NCBI RefSeq assembly: GCF_000384035.1
Contig: NZ_KB913024.1
Span: 311,355-375,354, forward strand
Direction: 5' to 3'
Source: Actinopolyspora mortivallis DSM 44261
Lineage (GTDB): Bacteria; Actinomycetota; Actinomycetes; Mycobacteriales; Pseudonocardiaceae
Length of the DNA: 64,000 bases
Below are positions 27,708 to 38,133 of the stretch, piece after piece. The translations under genes and the position numbers were made by a program. Numbering within the stretch: position 1 is the first letter of the stretch; each line of letters starts with the position of its first letter. The notes under the pieces were generated by a model. It was given only the letters and a program-made list of their open reading frames with translations. It was not told the DNA's origin and made no database searches.

Positions 27708-30113
27708 ATGAGCACCCTGTTCGACGTTCCCGCAGAGGACCCCACCGGCTCCGGAGACACCCCCGCCGCGCACGGTGGTGCGCACCAGAGCTCCGCCGGG
27801 GACCTGCTGACCGGTCTGAACCCGCGGCAACGGGAGGCGGTGCTGCACGGCGGCTCACCGCTGCTGGTGGTGGCCGGGGCCGGTTCGGGCAAGACCAAGG
27901 TGCTCACCCACCGGATCGCCCACCTGCTGGACGAACGCGGAGTGCATCCCGGCCAGATCATGGCGATCACGTTCACCAACAAGGCGGCCACGGAGATGAA
28001 GGAGCGGGTGGCCGACCTGGTGGGCCGGCGTGCCAACGCCATGTGGGTGTCCACTTTCCACTCGATGTGTGTGCGGGTGCTGCGGCGCGAGGCCGGAACG
28101 CTCGGGCTGTCCGGCAACTTCTCCGTCTACGACGCGGACGACTCGCGTCGGTTGATCACGATGGTGGCCCGGGACCTGGAGCTGGACTCCAAACGCTATC
28201 CGGTGCGCGGCATGGCCGCGCGGATCTCCCAGCTGAAGAACGAGCTCGTCGACCCGACCACCGCCGCCGAACAGGCGGACAACGACCAGGAACGCAGGGT
28301 CGCCGAACTCTACGCCGCCTACCAACGCCGTCTCCAGCAGTCCAACGCGCTGGACTTCGACGACCTGATCATGCGCACCGTCGAGCTGCTGCGCGAGCAC
28401 CCGGCGGTGGCCGAGCACTACCGGCGGAGGTTCCGCCACATCCTCGTCGACGAGTACCAGGACACCAACCACGCCCAGTACGTGCTGGTGCGCGAGCTCG
28501 TCGGCACCGGGGAGGACGCCGGTGGGGTCCCCCCGGCGGAGTTGTGCGTGGTGGGGGACGCGGACCAGTCGATCTACGCCTTCCGCGGGGCGACGATCCG
28601 CAACATCGAGGAGTTCGAGCGGGACTACCCGCAGGCGCACACCATCGTGCTCGAACAGAACTACCGCTCCACCCAGACGATCCTGTCCGCGGCCAACTCC
28701 GTGATCAGGTCGAACACGGGACGCAGGGAGAAGCGGCTGTGGAGCGAGTCCGGCGAGGGCGATCCGCTGGTCGGTTACGTGGCTGACAACGAGCACGACG
28801 AGGCGGCCTTCGTGGCCGCCGAGATCGACCGGCTGGTCGACTCGGGCGCGGCCACGTTCAACGACATCGCGGTGTTCTACCGCACCAACAACCAGTCGCG
28901 CGTGTTCGAGGAGGTCTTCATCCGGCTGGGGCTGCCCTACCGGGTGATCGGTGGGGTGCGCTTCTACGAGCGCCGCGAGATCAGGGACGCGTTGGCCTAC
29001 CTGCGGGTGCTGGACAACCCGGACGACTCGGTGAGCCTGCGGCGGATCCTCAACGTGCCCAAGCGGGGGATCGGCCAGCGGGCCGAGACGGTACTGTCCG
29101 AGTACGCCGACCGGGAGCGGATCTCCTTCGCCGCCGCGCTGCGACACGGGGCCCAGGGCAGGATCGAGCGGTTGAACGCCCGTTCGGCGCGGGCGGTCTC
29201 CGGTTTCGTGGACCTGCTGGACGAGCTGCGCGAGCTCGTGCCCTCCACCGAGGTGGCGGAACTGCTCCAGACGCTGCTGGCCCGCACGGGATACCGGGCC
29301 GAGTTGGAGAGCAGCGAGGATCCGCAGGACGCGAGCCGGGTGGAGAACCTGGACGAGCTGATCTCCGTGGCGCGGGAGTTCACCGGGGTGAACGCGGTCT
29401 CTCCCGGGGAGGAGGCCGGAGCGGACGAGCCCGGGCAGGACGAGGCCGACGACGCCGCGCTCGCCCCCGGATCGCTCGGGACCTTCCTGGAGCGGGTCTC
29501 ACTGGTCGCCGACGCGGACGCCCTGCCGGAGAACGGCGACGGCCTGGTGACCTTGATGACGCTGCACACGGCCAAGGGGCTGGAGTTCCCCGTCGTCTTC
29601 GCCACCGGCTGGGAGGACGGGGTGTTCCCGCACACCAGGGCGCTGGGCGATCCCGAGGAGCTCGCCGAGGAGCGCAGGCTCGCCTACGTGGGGATCACCC
29701 GCGCCCGCCGGAGGCTGTACCTCTCCCGCGCGCTGATGCGCTCGGCCTGGGGCCAGCCGGTCACCAACCCCGCCTCCCGGTTCCTCACCGAGATCCCGGA
29801 GCACCTGGTGGAGTGGCGCAGGACGGAGCGGGAGCGTTCCGCTCCGCGCGAGCGGAGTGACTGGTCCTCCCGGAGGGGCCCGGCGGGTGCGGGGGCCTCG
29901 CGCGGCGAGCGGGCGGCCTCGTCCTCCGGCTGGAAGAACGCCGTTCCGATCCAGCTCTCCGCCGGGGACAGGGTCAACCACGACAAGTACGGACTGGGCA
30001 CCGTGGTCTCCACCGAGGGGGAGGGGGCCCGTGCCACTGCCACCATCGACTTCGGGGACGCGGGCAAGGTGCGCCTGATGCTGATCGGTAACGTGCCGCT
30101 GGTCAAACTCTGA
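27708..30113 (+). CDS. pcrA: ATP-dependent DNA helicase PcrA/UvrD1
   Basis: Superfamily 1A 3'-5' helicase for repair and rolling-circle replication, 801 aa. Motifs: Q motif NPRQREAV, Walker A GAGSGKT, motif II DEYQDTN, QNYRST, TLHTAKGLEFP, and GITRARRRLYLSRA. The C-terminal ~60 residues (GDRVNHDKYGLGTVV ... IDFGDAGKVRLM) form the Tudor-like RNA polymerase-interaction domain of PcrA/UvrD. ATG at 27708 lacks a Shine-Dalgarno; TACGCT ends nine bases before it, so the mRNA may be leaderless. Divergent from chorismate mutase as in mycobacteria. Confidence 0.96.
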   Translation: MSTLFDVPAEDPTGSGDTPAAHGGAHQSSAGDLLTGLNPRQREAVLHGGSPLLVVAGAGSGKTKVLTHRIAHLLDERGVHPGQIMAITFTNKAATEMKERVADLVGRRANAMWVSTFHSMCVRVLRREAGTLGLSGNFSVYDADDSRRLITMVARDLELDSKRYPVRGMAARISQLKNELVDPTTAAEQADNDQERRVAELYAAYQRRLQQSNALDFDDLIMRTVELLREHPAVAEHYRRRFRHILVDEYQDTNHAQYVLVRELVGTGEDAGGVPPAELCVVGDADQSIYAFRGATIRNIEEFERDYPQAHTIVLEQNYRSTQTILSAANSVIRSNTGRREKRLWSESGEGDPLVGYVADNEHDEAAFVAAEIDRLVDSGAATFNDIAVFYRTNNQSRVFEEVFIRLGLPYRVIGGVRFYERREIRDALAYLRVLDNPDDSVSLRRILNVPKRGIGQRAETVLSEYADRERISFAAALRHGAQGRIERLNARSARAVSGFVDLLDELRELVPSTEVAELLQTLLARTGYRAELESSEDPQDASRVENLDELISVAREFTGVNAVSPGEEAGADEPGQDEADDAALAPGSLGTFLERVSLVADADALPENGDGLVTLMTLHTAKGLEFPVVFATGWEDGVFPHTRALGDPEELAEERRLAYVGITRARRRLYLSRALMRSAWGQPVTNPASRFLTEIPEHLVEWRRTERERSAPRERSDWSSRRGPAGAGASRGERAASSSGWKNAVPIQLSAGDRVNHDKYGLGTVVSTEGEGARATATIDFGDAGKVRLMLIGNVPLVKL

Positions 30114-30260
30114 GGCCGGGCCTTTCGGCCACGCCGCGCCGACTCCGGAAAACGGGTGAGTTCCGTCGTTGCCGGGGCCACACCTCCCGGTGGCTGCTGA
30201 GCCCGTCGCCGAATTCGCCGCCGTCCGGCACGGTCACGACTCCGGCCGTGCCGGGAGGGA

Positions 30261-31856
30261 TCAGGCCGTGTCGCGCCGCCGGAAGGCGAGGACACCGACC
30301 GTGGTCAGCAACGCCGCCACCGCGGTCAGCGCGAGCAGCGAGACCGGATGCGGGTCCCCGGTGGGGAGCATGGGGGTGTGGGTGAACGGGGAGAGGTCCG
30401 CGACCCAGTCGGGAAGCCGCAGCAGCGGTCCGAACATCCCCACGAACACGCTGCCCGCCAGGACCAGCCATCCGAGCCCGCCCGCCGCGGGCAGCACGCC
30501 GAACAGGGCGGCGGCCAGCCCCGCCAGTACCCACACGGCGGGCAGGTGGGCCAGCGCGGCCAGCGTAAGTCGTGCCGCCTCCCAGGGTTCGCCGCTGTTC
30601 GTCGCGTGGACCAGTCCCGCGCTGAGACCTCCCGAACCGAGGACGGTTCCGCTGCCGACCAGGGTGACCGCCAGGTTGGACAGCATCCATCCGCCCCGGG
30701 ACAGGGGGGATCCGCCGAGCAGGGGGTCGAGGCGGCCCGTGGTCTCCTCGGCGCGCAGCGCGGCGACCGACTGCAACGCGAATCCCGTGGAGACCAGCGC
30801 CATCAGCCCCAGGTAGGTGGCCAGTACGGTCTCGGCGGATCCGGCCTGCCCGTTCTGCGCCAGCATTCGCTGGGCCAGCTCGTTGTCCGCCGCGAACTCG
30901 GCCGCCTGCTCGGCGATCGCTCCGACGAAGGCCCCGAAGAGCACGAAGCCCACCGTCCAGCCCGTGAGCGGGCCACGTCGCAGACGCAGTGCCAGGGCGA
31001 ACGGTCCGGACAGCCACGGTGCGGCCGTGGCCCTGCCCGGGCGTCCCCGCACGAGCCCAGCCCCCTCGTCCCGCCGGGAGCGCAGCAGGAAGGCGGTGAC
31101 CACCAGCAGCGCCGTCAGCACGAGCGCCAGGGACAGCGGCCACCACCTTCCATCCACATAGGAACGAGTGCGTTGGGCCCAGCCGATGGGCGACAGCCAG
31201 GACAGCGTCCCGTCCCCGAGGTCACCCGCTCCGCGCAGCGCGTAGGCGGCGGCCAACAGGGCAGCGGCGAGACCGCTCGCCGCCCGTCCGTGCTCCATGA
31301 GTTGGGCGGTCACCCCGGCCAGCGCGGCGAACACGACCCCCACCGCGCTCAGCCCGGCCGCGAACAGCAGGGAACCGCCCACACTCAGTTCCGGCAGCAC
31401 CACGGGCAGCCCGAGACCGAGCACGAGCCCCAGCACGACGTCGGCCGCGAAGACCGTGAGCAACGCGGCGGCCAGGGGAGCGTGCCGTCCGACCACGGCG
31501 GCCCGCACCAGTTCGGCCCGTCCCCGCTCCTCCTCGTGGCGGGTGTGCCGCACCACGAGAAGAACGCTCATCAGTGCGACGAGCGCGGCGGTCATGCCGC
31601 CCATCTCGTTGGCCACCATCGCGCCGTAGGTGTAGTCCTCCCGTCCGTATCCGGGACCGGTCAGGATCACGGTGGCCGGGTTGTCCATCAGGGCCGCGCG
31701 TGCCTGCCGTTCGGCGGCCGTGTCGTAGGCCGCCGGAAAGGAGGCCACGCTGCCCAGCAGGAACAGCGTCACCCCGGCCATCCACGCGGGAAGGCGTACG
31801 CGGTCCACGCGCAGGATCAGCCGCACGAGGTCCCGTGTTCCGTGGAGTGCGTTCAT
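30261..31856 (-). CDS. ABC exporter permease (12-helix, antibiotic/drug type)
   Basis: 531-aa integral membrane permease with about twelve helices in two halves; partner of the ATPase encoded just upstream, whose stop overlaps this ATG by four bases (ATGA at 31853-31856). Such exporters (ABC-2 superfamily, relatives annotated as antibiotic or anibiotic-polyketide ABC permeases) move hydrophobic compounds out of the cell. Cytosolic loops after helix 2 carry [17 protein letters not shown], a motif common in this family. Substrate unknown. The operon is probably repressed by the divergent GbsR-like protein. Confidence 0.9.
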   Translation of the reverse strand: MNALHGTRDLVRLILRVDRVRLPAWMAGVTLFLLGSVASFPAAYDTAAERQARAALMDNPATVILTGPGYGREDYTYGAMVANEMGGMTAALVALMSVLLVVRHTRHEEERGRAELVRAAVVGRHAPLAAALLTVFAADVVLGLVLGLGLPVVLPELSVGGSLLFAAGLSAVGVVFAALAGVTAQLMEHGRAASGLAAALLAAAYALRGAGDLGDGTLSWLSPIGWAQRTRSYVDGRWWPLSLALVLTALLVVTAFLLRSRRDEGAGLVRGRPGRATAAPWLSGPFALALRLRRGPLTGWTVGFVLFGAFVGAIAEQAAEFAADNELAQRMLAQNGQAGSAETVLATYLGLMALVSTGFALQSVAALRAEETTGRLDPLLGGSPLSRGGWMLSNLAVTLVGSGTVLGSGGLSAGLVHATNSGEPWEAARLTLAALAHLPAVWVLAGLAAALFGVLPAAGGLGWLVLAGSVFVGMFGPLLRLPDWVADLSPFTHTPMLPTGDPHPVSLLALTAVAALLTTVGVLAFRRRDTA

Positions 31857-32776
31857 CGGGCGGCTCCCCGGTGGGAGGTGTCCAGGGGTCCGTGGTCGTA
31901 GTGCCGCAGGAAGAGCTCCTCCAGCGAGGGAGGCTGGCTGGTGAGCCCGCGCACCCCCGCCTCGGTGAGGCGGCGCAGCAGCCCGTCCAGCGCCGGTGTG
32001 TCCACCTCGCACCGCAGTTCGGTGCCGTCGAGTTCGAGGTCGTGGACGCCGGGCAGCTCGTCGAGGCCCGTGGGCACGCGGGCGAGCTCGGCGCTGACCG
32101 AGACACGGGTGAGGTGGCGCAGCTCGGAGAGGCTGCCGGATTCGATCGTGCTGCCCTCCCGGACGATCGTCACGCGGTCGCAGAGGGCCTCGACCTCGGA
32201 GAGCACGTGGCTGGACAGCAGCACGGTGCGTCCCTCGCGCTGTTGCCGCCGGACGCACTCGCGGAAGGTCTCCTCCATGAGCGGGTCCAGTCCCGAGGTC
32301 GGCTCGTCCAGGACCAACAACTCGGCCTCGGAGGCCAGGGCGGCGATCAGCCCCACCTTCTGTCGGTTGCCCTTCGAGTAGCTGCGGGCCTTCTTGCGCG
32401 GGTCGAGGGCGAATTTCTCCAGCAGTTCCTCCTTGCGCGCGGGGTCGATCCCGCCGCGCAGTCTTCCGAGCAGGTCGATCACCTCCCCGCCGGAGAGGCC
32501 GGGCCAGAGGGTCACGTCGCCGGGGACGTAGGCGACCCGGCGGTGCAGTTCGGTGGCGTCGTGCCAGGGGTGGCCGTCGAGCAGCCGGGTCCTCCCTCCG
32601 TCGGCCCGCAGCAGTCCGAGCAGGATGCGGATGGTGGTGGTCTTGCCCGCTCCGTTGGGACCGAGGAAGCCGTGCACCTCCCCGGAGCGCACGGTCAGGT
32701 CGAGTCCGTCGAGCGCTCTGGTGGTGCCGAAGTTCTTGGTGAGTCCGGAGACGGCTATGGCGGTGGGTCGGGTCAC
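31853..32776 (-). CDS. ABC transporter ATP-binding protein
   Basis: 307 aa from the GTG at 32776 (AAAGGA upstream). Walker [12 protein letters not shown] loop, signature region YSKGNRQKV (a divergent LSGGQ, usual in this exporter class), Walker [14 protein letters not shown] loop SSHV. A ~80-residue C-terminal extension follows the ATPase. It energises the downstream permease. Open codons beyond 32776 are the promoter/operator region, not coding. Confidence 0.93.
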   Translation of the reverse strand: MTRPTAIAVSGLTKNFGTTRALDGLDLTVRSGEVHGFLGPNGAGKTTTIRILLGLLRADGGRTRLLDGHPWHDATELHRRVAYVPGDVTLWPGLSGGEVIDLLGRLRGGIDPARKEELLEKFALDPRKKARSYSKGNRQKVGLIAALASEAELLVLDEPTSGLDPLMEETFRECVRRQQREGRTVLLSSHVLSEVEALCDRVTIVREGSTIESGSLSELRHLTRVSVSAELARVPTGLDELPGVHDLELDGTELRCEVDTPALDGLLRRLTEAGVRGLTSQPPSLEELFLRHYDHGPLDTSHRGAAR

Positions 32777-32853
32777 GGCGGTCCTTTCGGTTCGTCGATC
32801 GTCCGGGGCCGTTCGGCCGCCGGGCGCCGCTGGTGTCGGTTGCCGTCCTCCAC

Positions 32854-32882
32854 AGCGTACAGTTTTTTCACAAATTTGTGAA
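32854..32882 (-). promoter_or_regulatory. Promoter with overlapping operator for the ABC exporter
   Basis: On the minus strand TTCACA (32882-32877), 17-base spacer, TACGCT (32859-32854). The -35 is one half of a perfect 16-base palindrome TTCACAAATTTGTGAA (32867-32882); a second copy of the same TTCACA-N4-TGTGAA pattern lies in front of the divergent regulator. Confidence 0.7.
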
Positions 32883-32919
32883 TAAGATGAATCGCGAGGG
32901 TGCGCCCGGAAGCGGGGTG

Positions 32920-32973
32920 CTGACCCCGTGGCGGCGGTGCTGTTAAGCTGGACTGCGTTCACATGGTTGTGAA
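32920..32973 (+). promoter_or_regulatory. Promoter and operator of the GbsR-like regulator
   Basis: CTGACC (32920-32925), 18-base spacer, TAAGCT (32944-32949), then TTCACA-TGGT-TGTGAA (32958-32973) at the expected transcription start. Same half-sites as the operator at 32867-32882, which points to autoregulation and control of the exporter. Confidence 0.65.
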
Positions 32974-33030
32974 ATTTAGAAAATGTGTAAATCTCGTTGA
33001 GGACGCGGTCGAGTGGTGTGGGAGGCAGCG

Positions 33031-33561
33031 ATGTCCGAGACAACATCGAGCTCCGCGCCGTGTCCTGACGAGCAGGCCGTCGCCAGGTTCGTGGAGCGCT
33101 TCGCGCTGGACCTCGCCCAGGGCGGTTTCCCCCGCATGGCCGCCCGGGTGTTCGTCCGGGTGCTGGTTTCCGAGGACGGGGCGTGCACGGCCGCGGAACT
33201 GGCGGAGTCCCTGGGGGTCAGCGCGGCCGCCGTGTCCGGTGCCGTGCGCTACCTGATCCGCGTGGGGCTGCTGGTGCGGGAACGGGAACCGGGGAGCCGG
33301 CGCGACCACTACCGGGTGCGCGACGACATGTGGTACGAGGCCTTCGCCCGCCGGGACGAGCAGCTGGGGGGCTGGGAGGAGACCCTGCGGCAGGGAGTGG
33401 CCGCACTCGGGGCCGGTACCAGGGCCGGAAGTCGGCTGGACGAGACCCGGCGGTTCTTCGAGTTCCTGCGGGTTGAGCTGCCGAAGCTGATGGACAGGTG
33501 GCGCGCCCAGCGGGACGGGCACGGGGCGGCCCCGGAGGAGGACTCCGCCGACAGCCCGTGA
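33031..33561 (+). CDS. GbsR/MarR-type transcriptional regulator
   Basis: 176 aa from the ATG at 33031, with GGGAGG nine bases upstream. Winged-helix DNA-binding region at ~45-100 ([31 protein letters not shown], then the basic wing [14 protein letters not shown]), flanked by helices used for dimerisation; the pattern fits the GbsR-like MarR proteins found next to ABC exporters. Two copies of one palindrome, one in its own promoter and one overlapping the exporter promoter, are its likely operators. Ligand unknown, possibly the exported compound. Confidence 0.88.
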   Translation: MSETTSSSAPCPDEQAVARFVERFALDLAQGGFPRMAARVFVRVLVSEDGACTAAELAESLGVSAAAVSGAVRYLIRVGLLVREREPGSRRDHYRVRDDMWYEAFARRDEQLGGWEETLRQGVAALGAGTRAGSRLDETRRFFEFLRVELPKLMDRWRAQRDGHGAAPEEDSADSP

Positions 33562-33562
33562 C

Positions 33563-33598
33563 GGCTCGTCGCCCGTGGGAACCCCCGGACGACGAGCC
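33563..33598. terminator. Hairpin between convergent regulator and M23 genes
   Basis: GGCTCGTCG (33563-33571) and CGACGAGCC (33590-33598) form a 9-bp stem two bases after the regulator stop and 12 bases before the end of the M23 gene: a bidirectional terminator. Confidence 0.7.
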
Positions 33599-33609
33599 CC
33601 CGGGGAGGA

Positions 33610-34452
33610 TCAGGTGACGCTGACCCCTCGCGCGTTGAGCCACGGCAGCGGGTTGATCTTCTTGCCGCTCGGGTTCCACACCTCGAAGTGCAGGTGGGTT
33701 CCGGTGGAGAAGCCACGGTTGCCCATGGTGGCGATCTGGTCGCCGGCCTCCACCTTCTGCCCCTCCGTGACGGTGATGCTGTGCACGTGGCCGTAGACGG
33801 TGATCGTTCCGTCCGGGTGCTGGACACGTACCCACAGCCCGAAGCCGCTGGCCGGTCCCGCCTCGATCACGGTTCCCTCGGCCACCGAGGCGATCTTGGT
33901 TCCCTTGCTGTTGGCGATGTCGATGCCGTAGTGGGTGGTGCCCCAGCGCCCGCCGAAGCCGGAGGTGAACACCCCCTGGGCGGGGGCGACGTAGTCGGGC
34001 TGGCGGGCCTCGCGGATGGCGGCTTCGCGGGCGCGCTCGACCTGCTGGCTCTTGGCGAGCTGGCGGACCTCGTTCTCGGTGTCGGCGGTCCGCGCCACGG
34101 GGAGTATCTCGGGGGAGGGGGCGGCGCCACCGACGCCGCTCGGCTCGTCGGAACCGTCCGAGGAGGACTTCTCCTCGGCTCCGACGACACTTCCGAGGGA
34201 GGCGGCCGCCTTCTCGCCGGAGGCCAGGGGGGCGTAGTCGTCCTGTTGTGGTTCGGACTGGCCCTGTTCGGCGGCCATCGCCTGGCCCGCGGCGGCGAAG
34301 GCACCGGCCGCCACGGCGGCCACCACGATCCTGCCGCGCCACACCGAGGGCGGAGTCGAGTTCCGCGATCGGTCCGGTGTGGACTCTCCTTCCGAGCGAT
34401 GCTGTTGAACCGGGGTGTTCTGTTGACCGCCGGGGGAGCGGTGTCGAGTCAA
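33610..34452 (-). CDS. Secreted M23-family peptidase (LytM domain)
   Basis: Extracellular zinc metallopeptidase expected to cleave peptidoglycan peptides; mycobacterial counterpart Rv0950c sits in the same place beside sucCD. From the TTG at 34452 (GGAAGG seven bases upstream) the protein is 280 aa; a GTG at 34485 is an alternative without ribosome-binding site. An N-terminal basic segment and hydrophobic stretch (VVAAVAAGAFAAAGQAMAA) form a signal peptide; a linker and a coiled-coil-like Ala/Arg/Glu region follow; the LytM domain has zinc ligands in HYGIDIA and HLHFEVW and lies in the last ~120 residues. Confidence 0.88.
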   Translation of the reverse strand: MTRHRSPGGQQNTPVQQHRSEGESTPDRSRNSTPPSVWRGRIVVAAVAAGAFAAAGQAMAAEQGQSEPQQDDYAPLASGEKAAASLGSVVGAEEKSSSDGSDEPSGVGGAAPSPEILPVARTADTENEVRQLAKSQQVERAREAAIREARQPDYVAPAQGVFTSGFGGRWGTTHYGIDIANSKGTKIASVAEGTVIEAGPASGFGLWVRVQHPDGTITVYGHVHSITVTEGQKVEAGDQIATMGNRGFSTGTHLHFEVWNPSGKKINPLPWLNARGVSVT

Positions 34453-34810
34453 GGCTTGACCTTCCGTCTCGGGGAGTCGGACCACAGGGCCGGATGGGGG
34501 AGTCCGGGCCGGTCGGGGTAACCGGCTTTTGTCCCTGTTCGTGATCTGACTGTGACAACGGACGTCGGGACATTAACCAAGGAAGCCCACCGGGAGCAAA
34601 TCCCGATCATGGCCCCGTCTTCCGCGTGGTGGTTCCGGAACGGGCGGGCCGTTGCGGGGTTTGGCGGTGCACCACCTGATTTCGTCCCATGAGGACGGTT
34701 GTTCTCCTGGCGTTTCGTGACCTCCTTTTCTGTCCATTGAGGACTTTCTGGTGGTTGTCACGGGGACGGGGAGGAGGTCCGAAAAAATAAAAAAGTGTTT
34801 CATGTCACAA
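34453..34810 (-). other. Structured upstream leader of the M23 gene (part of 647-base gap)
   Basis: The gap to the next gene (34453-35099) holds a folded-looking segment: hairpin CGGGA-GCAAA-TCCCG (34591-34605); GGTGGT (34628-34633) pairing with ACCACC (34671-34676) around an inner AACGG-N5-CCGTT hairpin (34639-34653); and an AT-rich promoter-like patch at ~34775-34805. A 76-codon frame at 34573-34803 has no third-position bias and is not called. This suggests a ~320-base 5' leader with regulatory RNA structure. The c-di-AMP (ydaO) riboswitch known before such genes was looked for and its motifs were not found. Confidence 0.4.
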
Positions 34811-35099
34811 CGCGGTGTGGCCGTTCCCCGGTGAGGGGCGGTGGTTGTTCCGAGTGACCGATCGGTGACCTGGTCACTATGGGTCGAACGTTCGGCACGT
34901 TTCGTCGTGATCGGCGGGGGTTGCCGCTTAGCTCGAAAAGATGAATTCGTTATCCCTGTGCTTCCCGGCGCGTTCCGGGGCGGGCCGGGCGAGGGCCGGT
35001 GGGGTTGTTAGCGTCACCACGGTGGACGCCCGTTCCGGTCACGAGCCAGGAACCGAGCCCGGAACCGTGGTCGGGTCCGGTCAACCCGGAAAATCGGAC

Positions 35100-36791
35100 A
35101 TGAATACTACAGTGGACCGTCTTGTCGGTGCCGAGGAGGGAACCCGACGACTGCGCGTGGCGGGTGGTGTCGCCCTCGTCGCCGCGCTGTGCCTCGGAGC
35201 CGCCCCTCTGGTCGGCGTGGTCTCACCCGAGGTGCCCCCCGCCTACCCCTCGTGGCCGGTGCTGGTGCTGTGCGGGGCGCTCTGCCCCGCCCTGGCCGTG
35301 TTCCACCTGCGTGGACGGCGTCCCGCCGCCGCCCGCGCGGTGCTGCTCGCCACGGGCGCCGTGGCGGTGGGCGGACTGTTCGACGGTGTGCAACTACTGC
35401 TCGACCCCGCCCTGGCCCCCACTCCGGAACTGTTCCTGCCCCGGAGCCTGCGCCCCCTGGACCCCGGCCTCGGCACCTGGGCGTACCTGCTCGGATGGGT
35501 TGGCTTCCTCGTGGCGGGCGCCCTGGCAGCCCCGTCCGGCCCCGTGAGCGGGACGAACTCCGAGAGCGGTGCTCCCGTCGCCGGACAGCGGCTGTTCACC
35601 GGAGTGCTGTGTGCCTCGGCACTCGCCGCGGTCGGCTCCCTGCTCGCCCGCTTCACCTCCGAGGATCCCTTCGTGTTCACCGAGGTGGGGCCCGGAGCCG
35701 CTCCCGCCGTGTTCACGGGCGAGGTGCTGCTGGCCCTGTCCGTGCCCCTGGTGGCCGGTTCGGTGGTGAGCTCGGCCGATCCCCACACGGCACGCGCCGG
35801 CCTGCTGGGGCTGGCCGGCGCGTTGACCGCGAGGAGCGTTCCGGTGCTGGCAGCGGCACTGGTCCACCCGGAGTTGGCGGTGGGATGGGGAACACTCGCC
35901 CAACTGCTCGCCGTGTTCGCCTTCCTGGCCATGGCCCTGCTCGCGGGGAGAACGGGAACTTCGCCCACCGGTTCGGGCGAGCTCAGCCTTCCCGCGCCGA
36001 GGCGGCTGACCCGCCTCACTGGGGTGGTGGCCTCGTCGGCGGGGGTGCTGGCCCTGCTCGCGGCGCTGCTGCCCCAGCTACGCACCCCGGACGGCTCCGC
36101 AGGACTGGGCGAGTACACGGATCCGCGGGTGCTGCTGGTGGCCGGATGCGTGTTCGCCCTGCTCGGGCTGAGCGTGCTGTCTGCCCGGGGAACGGTACTG
36201 CGCCCCGCCGTGACCGTCGCGTGGGCCGTGATCCCGCTGGGTGGGGCGGCGAGTCTGGACATCGTGCTGCACGTGGCCGGGGCCACCCCCGCCGATCTGA
36301 TGCCGCTCGGGGTGTGGCTGACGGTGGCCGCGCTCCCGCTGTCCGGGGCCGCGGCGGTGTGCGCCGGGATGGCCGGAGGGGCCGAACGGGACGAGGTGGA
36401 CCTCAGTGAGCTCCGCCCGAACCGTCCCCTCCTCGCGGTGGTGCTGCCGCTGGCCGGGCTGGCGACGGCCGCGTTCGTCCTGCCGGTGCTGCGGGCACCC
36501 GACTACGTGCCGCTGGGCGTGTTCGGTGAGTTCGGCATCGCCTCCTGGGGGCTGCTCGCGGCACTGCTCGTGGTGCTCGCGGGACTGGTCCCGGTGCCGT
36601 TCTCCCGCCGGCCACGGGCGGCGGCACTGCTGGTCGGAAGTGCGCTCGTGCTCGGTGTCCGGCTCGCGCAGGCTCCGCTGACCGCGCCGGGCATCCCCGG
36701 TGCGGTCCCGGGACCCGGTCTGTGGTGCGCGGCGGCCGGGTTGGTGCTGGCCGTGCTCGGGGCGGTCGTGGCCGGGCGGCCGCGCCGTTGA
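35100..36791 (+). CDS. Multi-pass membrane protein of unknown function
   Basis: 563 aa from the ATG at 35100; a GTG at 35022 placed eight bases after TAGCGT is an equally possible leaderless start. About 14-16 hydrophobic helices rich in Leu/Ala/Gly with short loops, no charged catalytic motifs, no recognised family. Upstream (34854-34877) three half-sites GTGACC, GTGACC and GGTCAC form an unusual cluster that may be an operator. It precedes sucC on the same strand by 163 bases but is probably a separate transcript. Confidence 0.7.
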   Translation: MNTTVDRLVGAEEGTRRLRVAGGVALVAALCLGAAPLVGVVSPEVPPAYPSWPVLVLCGALCPALAVFHLRGRRPAAARAVLLATGAVAVGGLFDGVQLLLDPALAPTPELFLPRSLRPLDPGLGTWAYLLGWVGFLVAGALAAPSGPVSGTNSESGAPVAGQRLFTGVLCASALAAVGSLLARFTSEDPFVFTEVGPGAAPAVFTGEVLLALSVPLVAGSVVSSADPHTARAGLLGLAGALTARSVPVLAAALVHPELAVGWGTLAQLLAVFAFLAMALLAGRTGTSPTGSGELSLPAPRRLTRLTGVVASSAGVLALLAALLPQLRTPDGSAGLGEYTDPRVLLVAGCVFALLGLSVLSARGTVLRPAVTVAWAVIPLGGAASLDIVLHVAGATPADLMPLGVWLTVAALPLSGAAAVCAGMAGGAERDEVDLSELRPNRPLLAVVLPLAGLATAAFVLPVLRAPDYVPLGVFGEFGIASWGLLAALLVVLAGLVPVPFSRRPRAAALLVGSALVLGVRLAQAPLTAPGIPGAVPGPGLWCAAAGLVLAVLGAVVAGRPRR

Positions 36792-36954
36792 TGTGAGCTT
36801 GACCGCTCCGCGTTCCCGGCACCGCGTCGTTCCGGGCGAATTGCCCGGTCGTGGGCGGGTGTGGGTGAGCGAGTTCACCGGGTGCGCTGCTTCTGTCGTT
36901 CTCGCAGGTCGATATGGTTACCGGAGTCCGACACCGACGTCGCAGGAGAGTCGC

Positions 36955-38121
36955 GTGGACCTGTACGAATACCAGGCGAAGGAGATCTTCGCCTCCCACG
37001 GAATACCGACACTGCCCGGTTCCGTGGCCACGGATCCCAACGGGGCCCAGGCAGTCGCGGAAGAGATCGGCGGGCCGGTGGTCGTCAAGGCCCAGGTCAA
37101 GGCCGGAGGGCGCGGAAAGGCCGGCGGTGTCAAGCTGGCCGAGACCCCGGACGAGGCCCGCAGCAAGGCCGAGGCGATCCTCGGCCTGGACATCAAGGGC
37201 CACACCACACGCCAGGTGCTGGTCACCGAGGCCTCCGACATCGCCGACGAGTACTACCTCTCGTTCCTGCTCGACCGTGCCAACCGCAGTTTCCTGGCGA
37301 TGGCCTCGGTCGAGGGCGGTATGGAGATCGAGGAGGTCGCGGCCACCAAGCCGGAGGCGCTGGCCAGGATCCCCATCGACCCCATCCGGGGCGTGGACGA
37401 GGCCAAGGCCCGCGAGATCGTCGAGGCCGCCAAGTTCCCGACGGAGATCGCCGACCAGGTCACCGAGATCGTCGCCCGGCTCTGGGAGGCGTTCGTGGCC
37501 GAGGACGCGACCCTGTTCGAGATCAACCCGCTGGTCAAGGACCCGCAGGGCAAGGTCATCGCCCTCGACGGCAAGGTGAGTCTCGACGACAACGCCGCGT
37601 TCCGCCACTCCAAGCAGTCCGAATACGTGGACGAGGGGGCCGAGGACCCGCTGGAGGCCAAGGCCAAGGCCAAGGACCTCAACTACGTCAAGCTGGACGG
37701 CGAGGTCGGCATCATCGGAAACGGTGCCGGTCTGGTCATGTCCACACTGGACGTGGTCGCCTACGCGGGAGCCGACCACGGCAACGTCAAGCCGGCCAAC
37801 TTCCTCGACATCGGGGGCGGTGCCTCCGCCGAGGTCATGGCCGCGGGGCTGGACGTCATCCTCGGTGATCCGGACGTGAAGTCCGTCTTCGTCAACGTTT
37901 TCGGCGGCATCACGGCTTGTGACGCGGTGGCGAACGGAATCGTCCAGGCGCTGAAGATGCTCGGGGACGAGGCGGCCAAGCCGCTGGTGGTACGGCTCGA
38001 CGGCAACAACGTCGAGGAGGGCAGGCGAATCCTGGCCGAGGCCGACCACCCGCTGGTCACACTGGTGGACACCATGGATGGCGCGGCCGACAAGGCCGCC
38101 GAGTTGGCTGCGGGCAAATAA
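36955..38121 (+). CDS. sucC: Succinyl-CoA synthetase beta subunit (ADP-forming)
   Basis: TCA-cycle enzyme; with SucD converts succinyl-CoA and ADP/GDP to succinate and ATP/GTP. 388 aa, standard length. GTG at 36955 with CAGGAGAG upstream; N-terminus [12 protein letters not shown] is the conserved start of the ATP-grasp domain. Visible: [16 protein letters not shown] nucleotide-binding stretch, EINPLV metal-binding region, and the CoA-ligase part with FLDIGGGA and [12 protein letters not shown]. sucD follows after 12 bases. Confidence 0.97.
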   Translation: MDLYEYQAKEIFASHGIPTLPGSVATDPNGAQAVAEEIGGPVVVKAQVKAGGRGKAGGVKLAETPDEARSKAEAILGLDIKGHTTRQVLVTEASDIADEYYLSFLLDRANRSFLAMASVEGGMEIEEVAATKPEALARIPIDPIRGVDEAKAREIVEAAKFPTEIADQVTEIVARLWEAFVAEDATLFEINPLVKDPQGKVIALDGKVSLDDNAAFRHSKQSEYVDEGAEDPLEAKAKAKDLNYVKLDGEVGIIGNGAGLVMSTLDVVAYAGADHGNVKPANFLDIGGGASAEVMAAGLDVILGDPDVKSVFVNVFGGITACDAVANGIVQALKMLGDEAAKPLVVRLDGNNVEEGRRILAEADHPLVTLVDTMDGAADKAAELAAGK

Positions 38122-38133
38122 GGGGCGAGCGCC

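Noticed and set aside
34573..34803. Possible 76-aa small protein upstream of the M23 gene
   Set aside because: Third-position G/C is only about half, unlike every real gene here; the stretch is better explained as a structured leader.
34453..34810. c-di-AMP (ydaO) riboswitch upstream of the M23 peptidase
   Set aside because: The conserved GACAGCTAAC-type and GGGG(T)TAATC-type motifs were looked for on both strands and not found.
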